Below, piece after piece: positions 27,991 to 37,336 of a stretch of DNA of 64,000 bases (position 1 is its first letter; each line of letters starts with the position of its first letter). This DNA is from Streptococcus suis. Lineage in GTDB: Bacteria > Bacillota > Bacilli > Lactobacillales > Streptococcaceae. The DNA lies in assembly GCA_022354845.1 (NCBI GenBank), contig CP031970.1, forward strand, positions 496,001 through 560,000. Reading direction: 5' to 3'. Position numbers and translations under genes: made by a program. The notes beneath the pieces are model-generated. The model was not told where the DNA came from. It saw nothing but the letters and a program-made list of their open reading frames with translations, and ran no database searches.

Positions 27991-28445
27991 TTGCACGTGA
28001 ATTTGAAGCCTTCTTGTTAGAACAGGAAGAAACCTTCCTTACTCCTGCTGAAAAATTGGCAGTTTTGGTGGAGAGTCACAATATTGACCATGCAAAACTG
28101 TTGCTTAGCCACACAACCTACTCGCGTGTACCTGTAGTGACAGAAGATGGAAACTATTTTGGAACAATTGGTTTAACTGAAATTATCAAATACCAGTCAG
28201 ATAATGAACTGACCGATGATGAATTAAATGTAGATATCTCCCTCATTGCAAAAACGGATGAAGAAACCGTTGGCCTAGATTATGACTTAACGGAAGTAAT
28301 GCGAAAATTGGTAGATCAATCTTTCTTACCTGTTCTTGGAGAAAACAGGAAATTCGTAGGTATCATTACTCGAAAATCCATCTTAAAAGCAATCAATGCT
28401 CTTCTACATAATTTTCCACTCGCGTCAAAAGAAGGAAAGAAATGA
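27987..28445 (+). CDS. CBS-pair protein, CbpB/DarB-like
   Basis: 152 residues consisting mainly of two CBS motifs: one at about 25-75 (HTTYSRVPVVTEDGNYFGTI) and one at about 100-145 (QSFLPVLGENRKFVGIITRK). Small stand-alone CBS proteins of this type (DarB in Bacillus, CbpB in Listeria) bind cyclic di-AMP and signal to the stringent response. That link is by family, not shown here. It sits in the middle of the murI-yidD operon, overlapping both neighbours by four bases. Confidence 0.85.
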   Translation: MIAREFEAFLLEQEETFLTPAEKLAVLVESHNIDHAKLLLSHTTYSRVPVVTEDGNYFGTIGLTEIIKYQSDNELTDDELNVDISLIAKTDEETVGLDYDLTEVMRKLVDQSFLPVLGENRKFVGIITRKSILKAINALLHNFPLASKEGKK

Positions 28446-29173
28446 AACAAGCGATTGAAACCTTTATCAAGAGCAAAAAAATCAGCCTAAATAGCCAAAA
28501 ATCCTATACCTATGATTTACAGCAATTTTTGACCGTGACCAAGGCAGAGATTTCCCAACAGTCCCTACTGCTCTATCAACAGTTTCTCTTGGATCTGAAA
28601 CCTGCTGCTCAGAAAAGAAAAGTATCAACTATCAATCAATTTCTCTATTTCCTTTATGAAAGTGGGTACATGGATCGTTTCTATAAACTGCAGGCAATGG
28701 CAAGCTCTGGTCGTGTCAAAAAGCGGATGGAACGTGAAGATTTATCACTGCTTTTTCGGGAATCACCATTTCTTGATGGACAGCTTATTGCACTTTTGAT
28801 TGCATTGCTAGGGCTTACGCCTAGTGAAATAGCAGAGCTAAAGAGTGAGCAGATGAACCTGAACTTTCAAGTTATGACAGTTGAGAAGGGAGCTACCAAG
28901 CGGGTTCTTAGTTTGCCGAAGGAACTTCTTTCCTATGTAGAAAACCACCTAACTGGAAAATATGTATTCGATAAGAAGGGGTACCCATACTCTCGTCAAT
29001 GGTTCTTTAATCGGTTGAGTGAATATTTACAATCTATAGGAAAAACCGATTGGACTGCCCAAAAATTGCGAGAACAATTTATTCTACAACAGATAGACGA
29101 AGGAAAATCTTTGGACCAAATCGCCAAGGAGTTAGGACTGAAAACAAGCGTGAGTTTGGATAAATTTAGATAA
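28442..29173 (+). CDS. XerD-like tyrosine recombinase homologue, active site degenerate
   Basis: 243 residues with the N-terminal SAM-like core-binding domain ([20 protein letters not shown]) and a C-terminal integrase fold. The expected catalytic residues are mostly changed: the first Arg (G-L-R-x-S-E) is Thr in [13 protein letters not shown], the H-x-L-R box reads AQKLREQF, the LGH histidine is Leu in [10 protein letters not shown], and the final Tyr appears to be Phe (DKFR). It is therefore unlikely to cut DNA. Streptococcal dif recombination uses XerS instead. The conserved link to scpA-scpB suggests a chromosome-segregation role. Confidence 0.85.
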   Translation: MKQAIETFIKSKKISLNSQKSYTYDLQQFLTVTKAEISQQSLLLYQQFLLDLKPAAQKRKVSTINQFLYFLYESGYMDRFYKLQAMASSGRVKKRMEREDLSLLFRESPFLDGQLIALLIALLGLTPSEIAELKSEQMNLNFQVMTVEKGATKRVLSLPKELLSYVENHLTGKYVFDKKGYPYSRQWFFNRLSEYLQSIGKTDWTAQKLREQFILQQIDEGKSLDQIAKELGLKTSVSLDKFR

Positions 29174-29892
29174 TGGATATTAAATTAAAAGATTTTGAAG
29201 GACCCTTAGATCTCTTACTCCACTTGGTATCCAAGTATCAGGTAGATATTTACGAGGTTCCAATTACGGAAGTTATTGAGCAATATTTAGCCTACATTGC
29301 GACCTTACAGGCCATGCGGTTAGAAGTAGCGGGAGAATATATGCTAATGGCTAGCCAATTGATGGTGATAAAAAGCCGTCGTTTATTGCCAAAGGTCGTT
29401 GAACAGGCAGATCCTGAAGATGATCCGGAAATGGATCTCTTGGACCAATTAGAAGAATACCGGAATTTTAAGCTTCTCAGTGAAAAAATGGGGGAGCAAC
29501 ATAATGAACGGGCACATTATTTTTCAAAACCAAAGCTAGATTTAATCTGTGAGGATGTCCAACTAGCGCAAGATAAAACGGTGATTGATATTTTCCTAGC
29601 ATTTTCAAAAGTAATGGCAGAAAAACAAGCCAGTTTGCGCCAGTCTCATGCAACAATTGCACGGGATGAATACAAAATTGAAGATATGATGGACTTTGTA
29701 CGTAATCGTTTCCAGAGTCATCCACGCATCGAACTTCGTCAGCTGTTTCTGGAAAGTCAAGATATTAACGAAGTGATTACGATGTTTCTCGCAACCCTGG
29801 AATTGGTCAAGGTTCATGAAATTGTATTGGAACAGGCTGAAATATTTGGGGATATTTATCTAGTAAGGAGAGAAAATGAATCGCTTAGCTGA
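29173..29892 (+). CDS. scpA: Segregation and condensation protein A
   Basis: Kleisin subunit of the SMC-ScpAB complex that compacts and segregates the chromosome. The 239 residues begin with the SMC-binding N-terminal segment ([20 protein letters not shown]), have an acidic middle ([20 protein letters not shown]) and end with a winged-helix region. It shares a base with the xerD-like stop codon and overlaps scpB by 17 bases. Confidence 0.96.
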   Translation: MDIKLKDFEGPLDLLLHLVSKYQVDIYEVPITEVIEQYLAYIATLQAMRLEVAGEYMLMASQLMVIKSRRLLPKVVEQADPEDDPEMDLLDQLEEYRNFKLLSEKMGEQHNERAHYFSKPKLDLICEDVQLAQDKTVIDIFLAFSKVMAEKQASLRQSHATIARDEYKIEDMMDFVRNRFQSHPRIELRQLFLESQDINEVITMFLATLELVKVHEIVLEQAEIFGDIYLVRRENESLS

Positions 29893-30445
29893 AATCGAAG
29901 TCCTGCTCTTTGTGGCTGGAGAAGAAGGGTTGACCTTACGCAATCTTGCAGAGATGTTGGAATTACAACCAACAGCGGTTAATCAGCAATTAGAGAAACT
30001 CAGCGAGAAATACCAAGCGGATCCCGATTCAGGCTTAGCTCTCTTGGAATCATCTAACCGATTTAAATTGGTTACCAAAAAAGAATATGCTGAGCTTCTA
30101 AGAATCTATGCCAAAACACCGATCAATCAGACTATGTCGCGAGCACTTTTAGAAACATTGTCTATTGTTGCCTATAAGCAGCCGATTACACGGATAGAAG
30201 TTGATGATATTCGAGGGGTTAATTCGAGCGGTGCGATTAGTAAATTACAAGCCTTTGATTTGATTCGTGAGAACGGCAAGAAGGAAGTGCTTGGAAGACC
30301 CAATCTTTATGTAACAACGGATTATTTCCTTGATTACATGGGAATAAACAGCTTAGAAGAATTGCCAGATGTATCTGATTTGGAAATTGTCCAAGAGGAG
30401 ACTGAGTTGTTCTTAGAAAGAAATGAGTTAGAAAATGAGAATTAA
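29876..30445 (+). CDS. scpB: Segregation and condensation protein B
   Basis: Dimeric winged-helix partner of ScpA, 189 residues. The block [20 protein letters not shown] and the following [16 protein letters not shown] motif define the family. The ATG at 29876 is preceded by GTAAGGAGAG inside scpA. It overlaps rluB by 11 bases. Confidence 0.96.
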   Translation: MNRLAEIEVLLFVAGEEGLTLRNLAEMLELQPTAVNQQLEKLSEKYQADPDSGLALLESSNRFKLVTKKEYAELLRIYAKTPINQTMSRALLETLSIVAYKQPITRIEVDDIRGVNSSGAISKLQAFDLIRENGKKEVLGRPNLYVTTDYFLDYMGINSLEELPDVSDLEIVQEETELFLERNELENEN

Positions 30446-31166
30446 TAAATACATTGCCCATGCTGGTGTAGCCAGTCGTCGAAAGGCGGAAGAACTGATT
30501 AAGCAAGGGCAAGTTACTGTCAATGGTCAGGTGGTTCGAGAGCTAGGGACCCTTATCAAGTCAGGTGATAAGGTTGAAGTGGAAGGACAGCCAATTTATA
30601 ATGAAGAAAAGGTTTATTACTTACTAAATAAACCACGTGGTGTTATTTCTAGTGTATCTGATGACAAGGGCCGTAAGACTGTCATAGACTTACTGCCTAT
30701 GGTCAAGGAACGCATCTATCCTGTTGGTCGGCTAGACTGGGATACGTCTGGGGTCTTGATATTGACCAACGATGGGGACTTTACCGATGAAATGATTCAC
30801 CCACGAAATGAGATTGATAAGGTATATTTGGCGCGTGTGAAAGGCATCGCCAATAAGGAAGTCTTACGTCCCTTAACTCGTGGGGTGGTCATTGACGGTA
30901 AGAAAACCAAGCCAGCTGTCTATGAAATCATTAAGGTGGATCCTGTAAAAAACCGTTCTGTAGTTGAGTTGACAATTCATGAAGGACGCAATCATCAAGT
31001 GAAGAAGATGTTTGAAGCTGTGGGCTTGCAGGTGGATAAACTATCTCGAACCCGTTTTGGCAATCTGGATTTGACTGGCTTACGTCCTGGGGAATATCGC
31101 AAGCTGAATAAGAAAGATATTAGTAAGCTCCACACACTTGCTGTTGCTAAGACTGTTAAAAAATAA
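30435..31166 (+). CDS. rluB: 23S rRNA pseudouridine synthase RluB
   Basis: Makes pseudouridine at the 2605 region of 23S rRNA (family knowledge). The 243 residues have an N-terminal S4 RNA-binding domain ([20 protein letters not shown]) and the RsuA/RluB catalytic motif [17 protein letters not shown] with its aspartate. The closing block [15 protein letters not shown] is typical. It is joined to scpB upstream and yidD downstream by overlaps. Confidence 0.93.
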   Translation: MRINKYIAHAGVASRRKAEELIKQGQVTVNGQVVRELGTLIKSGDKVEVEGQPIYNEEKVYYLLNKPRGVISSVSDDKGRKTVIDLLPMVKERIYPVGRLDWDTSGVLILTNDGDFTDEMIHPRNEIDKVYLARVKGIANKEVLRPLTRGVVIDGKKTKPAVYEIIKVDPVKNRSVVELTIHEGRNHQVKKMFEAVGLQVDKLSRTRFGNLDLTGLRPGEYRKLNKKDISKLHTLAVAKTVKK

Positions 31167-31405
31167 TGGTCAAGCTCTTCATCGGCTTGGTTCGGCTTTA
31201 TCAAACATTCATTTCTCCCCTCTTTCCCCCATCTTGTCGCTATCAGCCGACCTGTTCAAATTACATGATTGAAGCTTTAAATAAACATGGACTCAAGGGC
31301 TTATTAATGGGACTAGCTCGAATTGGTCGCTGTCATCCCTTTGTAGAAGGTGGCGATGATCCAGTTCCAGATACGTTTAGTTTACGAAGAAACAAGCATA
31401 TGTAG
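31166..31405 (+). CDS. yidD: Membrane protein insertion efficiency factor YidD
   Basis: 79-residue YidD-family protein that assists YidC-dependent insertion. An amphipathic N-terminus ([20 protein letters not shown]) is followed by the conserved cysteine block [20 protein letters not shown]. It is the last gene of the murI operon, ending in a terminator. In many bacteria yidD is next to yidC; here yidC lies 11 kb away. Confidence 0.93.
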   Translation: MVKLFIGLVRLYQTFISPLFPPSCRYQPTCSNYMIEALNKHGLKGLLMGLARIGRCHPFVEGGDDPVPDTFSLRRNKHM

Positions 31406-31425
31406 GTTATTTGCTTGTTTTTTTC
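31391..31425 (+). terminator. Terminator of the murI-yidD operon
   Basis: AACAAGCA pairs with TGCTTGTT, followed by a T run. The stem begins inside the last yidD codons. Confidence 0.8.
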
Positions 31426-31529
31426 AGGCTTCACGGTCTTTTGTAAAAGACGAATGTTTTTTCAGAAAATATTGCATAATTATTCTTTTTCATGTTGTAC
31501 TATTCAAAATAAAAAAGTGAGGTAGAGAT

Positions 31530-31664
31530 ATGAAAAGGATGAAAAAACTGACTTTGGCTGGAATTAGCTTTTTGTCAATCGCTGTATTTGCAGCATGTCA
31601 ATCGAAAGAAAAAACAAATGAAGTGGCTTTGGCTTTTGATTCAGATTGTTTTTCATTGGTATGA
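31530..31664 (+). pseudogene. Truncated lipoprotein ORF
   Basis: A 44-codon ORF (AAGTGAGGTAG ribosome site upstream) encodes a clear lipoprotein signal peptide: MKRMKKLTLAGISFLSIAVF, lipobox VFAAC, then QSKEKTNEVALAFDSD, and stops at TGA 31662. The length and abrupt end suggest the 5' remnant of a larger lipoprotein gene; it could instead be a real tiny lipoprotein. No continuation is visible in the other forward frames. Confidence 0.5.
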
Positions 31665-32228
31665 GGTCTTCCACAGAATAAAACGCATAAAATCGATTTC
31701 TTTTACAAGAGTATTGATCTTATGCGTTTTTCTGTTTTTTATAGTGGTTGTTCTGTTGAAATACTATTTTTAAGGGGTTTTCAAGATTGTAGAGGTAATC
31801 TGTCTGAGTACCTAGGATTCTGAGAATGTTTAGTCGCTGTCCTCCTTTATGATTAGAATATCAAGTGTCACTTACTAGTTATCATTCTCACAGAATTTCA
31901 TAGTTCATCATTGCATACACACCCGAGCAGGGGATGTATAGATTTGCAACTTTCACATTTTCTCCCAAATTTTCTGCGAAAAATTGAAAAAAAATGGGCA
32001 AAACGCTTGATTTTCACAGCTAATTGAGCTACAATAATATCACGATTTCATTTATTTACCTCAAACCTGTTGTGAGTTAAGTGAATGAATCATCATTCAC
32101 CATGCTGTTTGCTGAGCGTGACTCCGGGCAGTGTGGCTATTTTTTTGTCTTCTTTCAATATTGAAAAGAATAGACTGAATTGTTTTTTATTGAAGTCAAC
32201 CAATCGTTGTCAAGTTAGAGAGGCTATC
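31665..32228. other. Non-coding stretch before trmL
   Basis: An inverted repeat, AAAACGCATAA / TTATGCGTTTT (about 31680-31735), could be a terminator or an element end. The rest is AT-rich. I see no credible gene, only short frames on both strands. Decay of an inserted element is possible but not shown. Confidence 0.4.
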
Positions 32229-32777
32229 ATGAATATAGAAGAATTAGATTATATTGAAGAAACTGCAAAAAATCATGTGGTTTTGTTTGAACCACAGATT
32301 CCACAAAATACAGGAAATATTGCTCGGACTTGTGCTGCGACAAACAGTCCATTACATATCATAAAACCGATGGGTTTTCCAATTGATGATCGTAAAATGA
32401 AGCGAGCAGGGTTGGATTATTGGGATAAATTAGATGTTCGCTTTTATGATAATCTGGAAGAATTTATGCGGTATGCCAGTCAACAGGGAGTAGTGCACCT
32501 GGTGTCAAAATTTGCAGATAAAACATACTCAGCTGAACAGTATGATGATGGAAAAATCCATTATTTTCTTTTTGGTAGAGAAGACAAGGGGTTACCTGAG
32601 GAGTTTATGCGAAAACATCCAGATAAAGCAATTCGCATACCGATGAATGATGAACATGTGCGGAGTCTGAACGTTTCGAATACGGTATGTATGATTGTTT
32701 ATGAAGCACTGCGTCAACAAAAATTTGTTGGTCTTGAGTTGCTCCATACCTATGAACAAGATAAATTGAAATCATAA
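32229..32777 (+). CDS. trmL: tRNA (cytidine/uridine-34 2'-O)-methyltransferase TrmL
   Basis: SPOUT methyltransferase that modifies the wobble base of leucine tRNAs. From ATG 32229 it has 182 residues; the in-frame ATG at 32085 would add 48 residues without a family match or ribosome site. Motifs: [20 protein letters not shown] at the N-terminus, [14 protein letters not shown], and the knot motif [20 protein letters not shown]. Single gene. Confidence 0.94.
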   Translation: MNIEELDYIEETAKNHVVLFEPQIPQNTGNIARTCAATNSPLHIIKPMGFPIDDRKMKRAGLDYWDKLDVRFYDNLEEFMRYASQQGVVHLVSKFADKTYSAEQYDDGKIHYFLFGREDKGLPEEFMRKHPDKAIRIPMNDEHVRSLNVSNTVCMIVYEALRQQKFVGLELLHTYEQDKLKS

Positions 32778-32811
32778 AGAAATCATAATATTAAATAATA
32801 CATCTTAATGT

Positions 32812-32833
32812 CTTGCATTTGCAAGGCTTTTTT
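32812..32833 (+). terminator. trmL terminator overlapping the ribU promoter
   Basis: CTTGC-ATTT-GCAAG with a following CTTTTTT. The same bases contain the -35 of the next promoter. Confidence 0.6.
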
Positions 32834-32841
32834 GGTATGAT
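32813..32841 (+). promoter_or_regulatory. Promoter of the FMN riboswitch and ribU
   Basis: -35 TTGCAT at 32813-32818, 17-base spacer, -10 TATGAT at 32836-32841, a few bases before the riboswitch. Confidence 0.65.
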
Positions 32842-32847
32842 GGTAGA

Positions 32848-33058
32848 GTCTTCAGGGCAGGGTGTGATTCCCGACCGGCAGTGAAAAACGTGGCTATTTT
32901 GTTTTAAGACTAGACAGCGAATCGAAGACCATACTGAATGTATGTCAAGATGAGCTAACACAGTATTAGAACAAAATAGACCGTTGGTAGTCTGCGAGCG
33001 AAAGCTGATGTGGTGCAATTCCACAACCGACAGTATAGTCTGGATGGGAGAAGACGAA
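32848..33058 (+). promoter_or_regulatory. FMN riboswitch (RFN element)
   Basis: The conserved RFN segments are present in order: TCTTCAGGGCAGGGTG, ATTCCCGACCGGCAGTGA, GTCTGCGAGC, GGTGCAATTCCACAACCGAC and GGATGGGAGAAGA. It binds flavin mononucleotide and would shut off the downstream riboflavin transporter when flavin is plentiful. One variable arm is long: CTATTTTGTT (32892-32901) and AACAAAATAG are separated by about 75 extra bases. Confidence 0.95.
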
Positions 33059-33120
33059 GTGCACGGTTTTTAGCCTGCTCTTTTGGACTTCTTCAATTTT
33101 CAATAATTGGAGGAACCTTT

Positions 33121-33678
33121 ATGACAAACACACGCAAAATGACGATTATCGCCATTCTTTCAGCAGTATCTTTTCTGCTCATGTACTTGAAATTTCCCCT
33201 TATTCCAACGGCGAATTTCTTAGAGGTGGATTTTTCACTAGTACCAATCTTGTTTGGTCTGTTAATTTTAGATACCAAGGCTAGTTTTGCTATCCTTTTG
33301 GTTCGAACCTTGCTCAAACTGATTTTAAACAATCAGGGGCCATCAACCATTATTGGTTTACCGATGAATATCGCTGCTATGTCAATCTTTATTTTAGCGG
33401 TGGCATATTTCTGGAAAAAAGATCAGACTATTAAAAATTACATCAAAACAGCAATCGTTGCAACCATTGGTTCGACCTTAGTCATGTTGTTACTGAACTA
33501 TGTTTATGCAGTGCCAGTCTATGCTGCATTTGCAAACTTTGATATTAAAGAAATTTTAGGCTTGTGGAATTACCTATTGATGATGGTATTACCATTTAAT
33601 CTGTTACAAGGGATTGTCTTATCAGCGGTATTTTATATTTGCCAAAAAGCTGCTCAGCCAATTTTAAAGAAAGTTTAA
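33121..33678 (+). CDS. ribU: Riboflavin transporter RibU, ECF S-component
   Basis: Substrate-binding membrane subunit that works with the shared ECF energising module to import riboflavin. The 185 residues from ATG 33121 (GGAGGAAC upstream) have six hydrophobic segments; the opening KMTIIAILSAVSFLLMYLKF and the ATVIGxTxVMLLLNYV-like later helix fit the family. The riboswitch fixes the assignment. No riboflavin-biosynthesis gene is nearby. Confidence 0.93.
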   Translation: MTNTRKMTIIAILSAVSFLLMYLKFPLIPTANFLEVDFSLVPILFGLLILDTKASFAILLVRTLLKLILNNQGPSTIIGLPMNIAAMSIFILAVAYFWKKDQTIKNYIKTAIVATIGSTLVMLLLNYVYAVPVYAAFANFDIKEILGLWNYLLMMVLPFNLLQGIVLSAVFYICQKAAQPILKKV

Positions 33679-33701
33679 CCTTTTTAAGGTAAACTATATG
33701 T

Positions 33702-34355
33702 ATGAAGAATAAACAAATCCATTTACGAAACGCATCCTTTTTTGCCCTAGCATTTGTTATCTTAGGCTATACGGCAAAATTTTTCCAGACATCTTTAGCG
33801 GGGTTTGATTCAACCATTCAAACAGCCATTCGTGGTAATCTACCGAATGGAGTAACCCAGTTTTGGACGTCTATTACCATTTTAGGAAATACAGTTATTA
33901 TTTTAGCCATTACCTTGCTTGTGGCGGCATTCTTTTATTTCTATAAGAAGTGGAAGATTGAAGCGTATTTTTTACTTGCTAGCTTTGCAGCGATGGGGGT
34001 AGCATCAACAGCCCTGAAATATGTCTACCAACGTCCTCGCCCGAGCATCCAATGGTTAATTGATACAATTGGCTATTCGTTTCCAAGTTGGCACGCAGCG
34101 TCAACTATGATGATTGCAGGAGCAATTGTCATCGTGCTACAACAACGTATGAAAAAGGGATTGGCCCGAACTGCTGTGCAAGCCCTTCTTGTTTTCATTT
34201 CTATATTGGTTGCCATATCTCGTATCTATATTGGGGTACACTACCCAACCGATATTATCGGAGGTTGGTTACTGGCTATCACACTTTTACAAGCCATGTA
34301 CCCATTTTATGATCAGAAACGGTTTGAATGGCGATTCCAAAGCAAGCAGAAATAA
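33702..34355 (+). CDS. PAP2-family membrane phosphatase
   Basis: 217 residues, five or six membrane segments. The three phosphatase signatures are in order: KYVYQRPRPS, YSFPSWHAAS and SRIYIGVHYPTDIIGG. Likely substrates are lipid phosphates such as undecaprenyl pyrophosphate or phosphatidic acid; the specific one is not determinable. It follows ribU by 24 bases and may be read through from it. Confidence 0.92.
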   Translation: MKNKQIHLRNASFFALAFVILGYTAKFFQTSLAGFDSTIQTAIRGNLPNGVTQFWTSITILGNTVIILAITLLVAAFFYFYKKWKIEAYFLLASFAAMGVASTALKYVYQRPRPSIQWLIDTIGYSFPSWHAASTMMIAGAIVIVLQQRMKKGLARTAVQALLVFISILVAISRIYIGVHYPTDIIGGWLLAITLLQAMYPFYDQKRFEWRFQSKQK

Positions 34356-34356
34356 C

Positions 34357-34390
34357 AAAATAAGAGCCACGTCGTGGCTCTTATTTTGTT
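34357..34390. terminator. Bidirectional terminator
   Basis: AAAATAAGAGCCACG pairs with CGTGGCTCTTATTTT. It serves the PAP2 gene and the oppositely oriented acyltransferase gene. Confidence 0.85.
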
Positions 34391-34454
34391 ATTTTTTGAG
34401 TGTATAAGATTATTACATCCATCTAATACTAATTCTATTTTCCTGGATACTTAT

Positions 34455-36254
34455 TCAATTTTTAATTGGTCCATTTGCACTGGCTTCTACAGCATCCTTA
34501 ATGGTTGTTGCAAAGATTGTTGCTCCATCTGTTTCGAGATTGAAATGCACAAGGTCTGTATTGATCCAGATGTTTGGGCTGTCTTTCGCAGCTTGATACC
34601 AGTCAGCAATCGAAATATAATCATATTGGTTTGCCAATTCTTTTTCGTATTGGCCTGTCTGATAAGCAAGTGAATTGCTTGGAGTATAATTACCATCATA
34701 GGGTGTGACAAAGATGAGTCTGTGCCCTTTAGGAAATTCTTTGACAAGCTGATCTAATAATTCTTGATAATTATCACTTGTATTGGTCCCTAATGCAACT
34801 ACAACAGTTTGTTTCAGGATATTATTTTTCTTGTATAAGCTGATTAGACCGGAAATCTCAGTTAGATGCCGGCTAACAGTTCCATCGATTTGTGCGTCAG
34901 GTAAAGCTGTTTGAACAGCTGTGCTAGCACGGACAGTAACAGAGTCACCGAAAATGGTTACCCCCTCTTGAATCTCATAACTGGTTGCTTGAGCATTTTC
35001 TACACCAGCTCGAGTGGTGGCCAATTGCGTTTGAGCTTGGTAAAGTGAGCTGATCATATTTTCTTTATCAAAATTTCCTAGTTTCGGCGCAAATAAGCAG
35101 ATCGCGATATTCAGAACAGTTAGTAGTGAAAAACCGATGGTAATATGTTTCTTATAGGGCTTTAAGTCGACCGCTAGACCAAATAATTTTCCTACTTTAC
35201 CTACAACATATGGTTCCAAAACATAGAAGGAAATGGTTGATAGGATAGTAGAAAAAATGAGAGATAGGATAACAGCCACGATACTTGGGAGTAATTGAGA
35301 AAAGATGATGAGAAATGGCCAATGGAAGAGATACATTCCATAAGAAATGTTGGCAATGAACAAGATGGTCTTTGGCTCAGTAATATGAGGTGTTTTCTCA
35401 TGAAGGATTCGAGCTGAGAAGATCATTGCAGCTGTTGCCAAACCGGACAAGAGGAAACCAAAAAGGTAAGTCCAAATAGAGCTGAATTGAAGGAAAAATA
35501 GAAGGAGTAATTCAATGCCGAAACCACCTGCAAAAATGAGTAATAGATTTCGGATAGAGAATTGTTCAACTAGTTTGTGGAAGGAGTGCGTTGTTTGTTT
35601 TACACCAACTATTGTAGCTAATATGCTTCCGATAAAGAATGGAAATATATGTGTAAAGGTTGAGTAGTAGATTGCTGAATAGTTGCTGATAAAGAAAGCC
35701 GAAATGAACATTCCCAAGAAACTGAAGAGAAATAGAATGCTTGAACTTAGGAAAATGGTTCCTCTCAATTGTCCAATTGTTCGAGCAGTCCTTGCCATGA
35801 ACCAAATGAATCCTGCCCAGATGATATAGAATTGCATCTCAATAGCGAGCGTCCAAGTGTGTACGAACAAATGAGGAGAAAACTGATTTTCATAGCTTCC
35901 ACCAGATAGGATTTCAAAAAAGTTTGTTACAAAACCTAAAGCAGCAGTGATTTGACTACCGATATTAGCGATGAAGTCATTCCGAATGGTCAGAGCAAGT
36001 GGTACGACGAGCAAGATAGTCAGTACTAAAGGCGGTAAAATGCGATAGATTCTACGACGGAAAAAGGCAATGATGTCAATTTTTTTGTGTGCTGCAAATT
36101 CATCAATAAGCATTGCAGTTGTCAGATAACCAGACAGGGTAAAGAATAGGTCTACCCCAACAAAGCCACCTGGAAATTGTTTAATAAAATAGTGATAAAG
36201 TAAGACAAATAAAAGTCCAATGACCCTAATAACCGATAACCATTTAATTCGCAT
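34455..36254 (-). CDS. Membrane acyltransferase with SGNH domain, OatA-like
   Basis: 599 residues. The N-terminal 370 or so form an acyltransferase-3 domain with about ten membrane helices (GGFVGVDLFFTLSGYLTTAM near residue 35). The C-terminal extracytoplasmic SGNH hydrolase-like domain begins around 440, with the serine block VTIFGDSVTVRAS and a late D-x-x-H (INTDLVHFNLETDG). This is the OatA layout, which O-acetylates peptidoglycan muramic acid and gives lysozyme resistance; other members acylate other wall sugars, so the target is inferred. It is translationally coupled to the MORN gene (11-base overlap). Confidence 0.88.
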   Translation of the reverse strand: MRIKWLSVIRVIGLLFVLLYHYFIKQFPGGFVGVDLFFTLSGYLTTAMLIDEFAAHKKIDIIAFFRRRIYRILPPLVLTILLVVPLALTIRNDFIANIGSQITAALGFVTNFFEILSGGSYENQFSPHLFVHTWTLAIEMQFYIIWAGFIWFMARTARTIGQLRGTIFLSSSILFLFSFLGMFISAFFISNYSAIYYSTFTHIFPFFIGSILATIVGVKQTTHSFHKLVEQFSIRNLLLIFAGGFGIELLLLFFLQFSSIWTYLFGFLLSGLATAAMIFSARILHEKTPHITEPKTILFIANISYGMYLFHWPFLIIFSQLLPSIVAVILSLIFSTILSTISFYVLEPYVVGKVGKLFGLAVDLKPYKKHITIGFSLLTVLNIAICLFAPKLGNFDKENMISSLYQAQTQLATTRAGVENAQATSYEIQEGVTIFGDSVTVRASTAVQTALPDAQIDGTVSRHLTEISGLISLYKKNNILKQTVVVALGTNTSDNYQELLDQLVKEFPKGHRLIFVTPYDGNYTPSNSLAYQTGQYEKELANQYDYISIADWYQAAKDSPNIWINTDLVHFNLETDGATIFATTIKDAVEASANGPIKN

Positions 36255-36651
36255 GTTGATAAATCCCCTGTTTAAATGTTCCTTCGTATGTTGCTTGTCC
36301 TTCGGTGGTTAGTTTTCCTTTTCCATCCGCATAGCCATTTTTGAATTGACCAGTGTAGGTCCAGCCTTGAGCTGACTTATAGGTTCCTTTTCCATTGAAA
36401 ATTCCATTGGAGAATTCCCCTTCATATGCATCTCCATTTTCAAAGGTAAGTTTTCCTTGACCATTCATTTTAGAGGCGACAACATACCCTTCATACTTGA
36501 TTTTTCCATTATCTAGGGTTAGGACTTCCTTGCTATTCATTCGTCCAATAAAGGTAAATACTGCACACAAGGCGAGCAGTACAACAGTCGCGATTTCAAG
36601 ATTCTTGCGTGTTATATGTGGTTTCATTGATGATAATTGTAACTCTTTCAT
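36244..36651 (-). CDS. MORN-repeat membrane-anchored protein
   Basis: 135 residues: a short cytoplasmic start, one membrane helix (IATVVLLALCAVFTFIG, about 20-37), then about four MORN repeats: YEGYVVASKMNGQGKLTFEN, YEGEFSNGIFNGKGTY, YTGQFKNGYADGKGKL and YEGTFKQGIY. MORN repeats bind lipids or proteins. It sits directly before the acyltransferase with an overlap, so the two proteins probably act together at the membrane. An alternative start at Met9 is possible. Confidence 0.8.
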   Translation of the reverse strand: MKELQLSSMKPHITRKNLEIATVVLLALCAVFTFIGRMNSKEVLTLDNGKIKYEGYVVASKMNGQGKLTFENGDAYEGEFSNGIFNGKGTYKSAQGWTYTGQFKNGYADGKGKLTTEGQATYEGTFKQGIYQHAN

Positions 36652-36790
36652 AGAAATTCTCTTTCAATATATTTGATTCCGAACTTTAATCATACAGGAA
36701 TAAGATGCCGATAGAATCAAACATAGTTTACCATTTTTCTACAAATATTACAAAAATATTACACAGCGGAAATTGTTATAGGTTTCTGTT

Positions 36791-37207
36791 TTACAATCTA
36801 TCTAGCCATCTGGAACAGCCATTTTTTACTATCTCATAGGTTTCATCGAAATCACCAGTGTACCATGGATCTGGAACCGATTTATCAGTAAATTGGAAAA
36901 TTTTTTCTTGGACAGAAGAAGGGGCCATTCTTTTCAGGTCTTGGATATTCTGACTGTCCATTCCAATGATAAGGTCAAATGTCTCAAAGTCTTTCTGACT
37001 GATTTGTTGCGATGTTTTTGTGCTATCATAGCTGATATTGTGTTTTCTGAAAATATTTTGCGTTCCAGGATGAATGGGATTTCCGTGTTCCCAGCTAGAT
37101 GTTGCTCGACTTTCAATATATACTTGATTTGTTAAATCTTTCATAACAAACTCTGCCATTGGACTGCGACAAATATTTCCAAGGCAGACAAAAACTATTT
37201 TTTGCAT
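36791..37207 (-). CDS. Low-molecular-weight protein-tyrosine phosphatase
   Basis: 138 residues. The P-loop VCLGNICRSPMAEF carries C8 and R14 (C-x5-R-S), and the general acid aspartate is in SVPDPWYTGDFDE. Such enzymes dephosphorylate tyrosine on capsule-regulating kinases or host proteins. No kinase or capsule gene is adjacent, so its partner is unknown. The start follows GGAAATAG. Single gene on the minus strand. Confidence 0.93.
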   Translation of the reverse strand: MQKIVFVCLGNICRSPMAEFVMKDLTNQVYIESRATSSWEHGNPIHPGTQNIFRKHNISYDSTKTSQQISQKDFETFDLIIGMDSQNIQDLKRMAPSSVQEKIFQFTDKSVPDPWYTGDFDETYEIVKNGCSRWLDRL

Positions 37208-37336
37208 ACTATTTCCTTTCGCTACAGAAGAAAAAGGAGTTGGATAGAATTCATACTAATTGTCTGAATTCCCCACAACCCCTTATTTTCACCTTGAGTA
37301 ATTAACTATAGGAAGTCAACCTATATGAATTATATG

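Noticed and set aside
31588..31773. 61-codon ORF overlapping the truncated lipoprotein
   Set aside because: Different frame of the lipoprotein sequence, low complexity and no ribosome site.
31740..31860. Possible minus-strand transposase remnant
   Set aside because: A short frame with a ribosome-site-like AAAGGAGG can be read, but there is no start codon and I cannot match it to any transposase.
32085..32228. N-terminal extension of TrmL
   Set aside because: Adds 48 residues unlike the family; the internal ATG 32229 begins the conserved protein.
33010..33120. Longer ribU starting in the riboswitch
   Set aside because: The extra codons are riboswitch sequence; ATG 33121 has GGAGGAAC in front.
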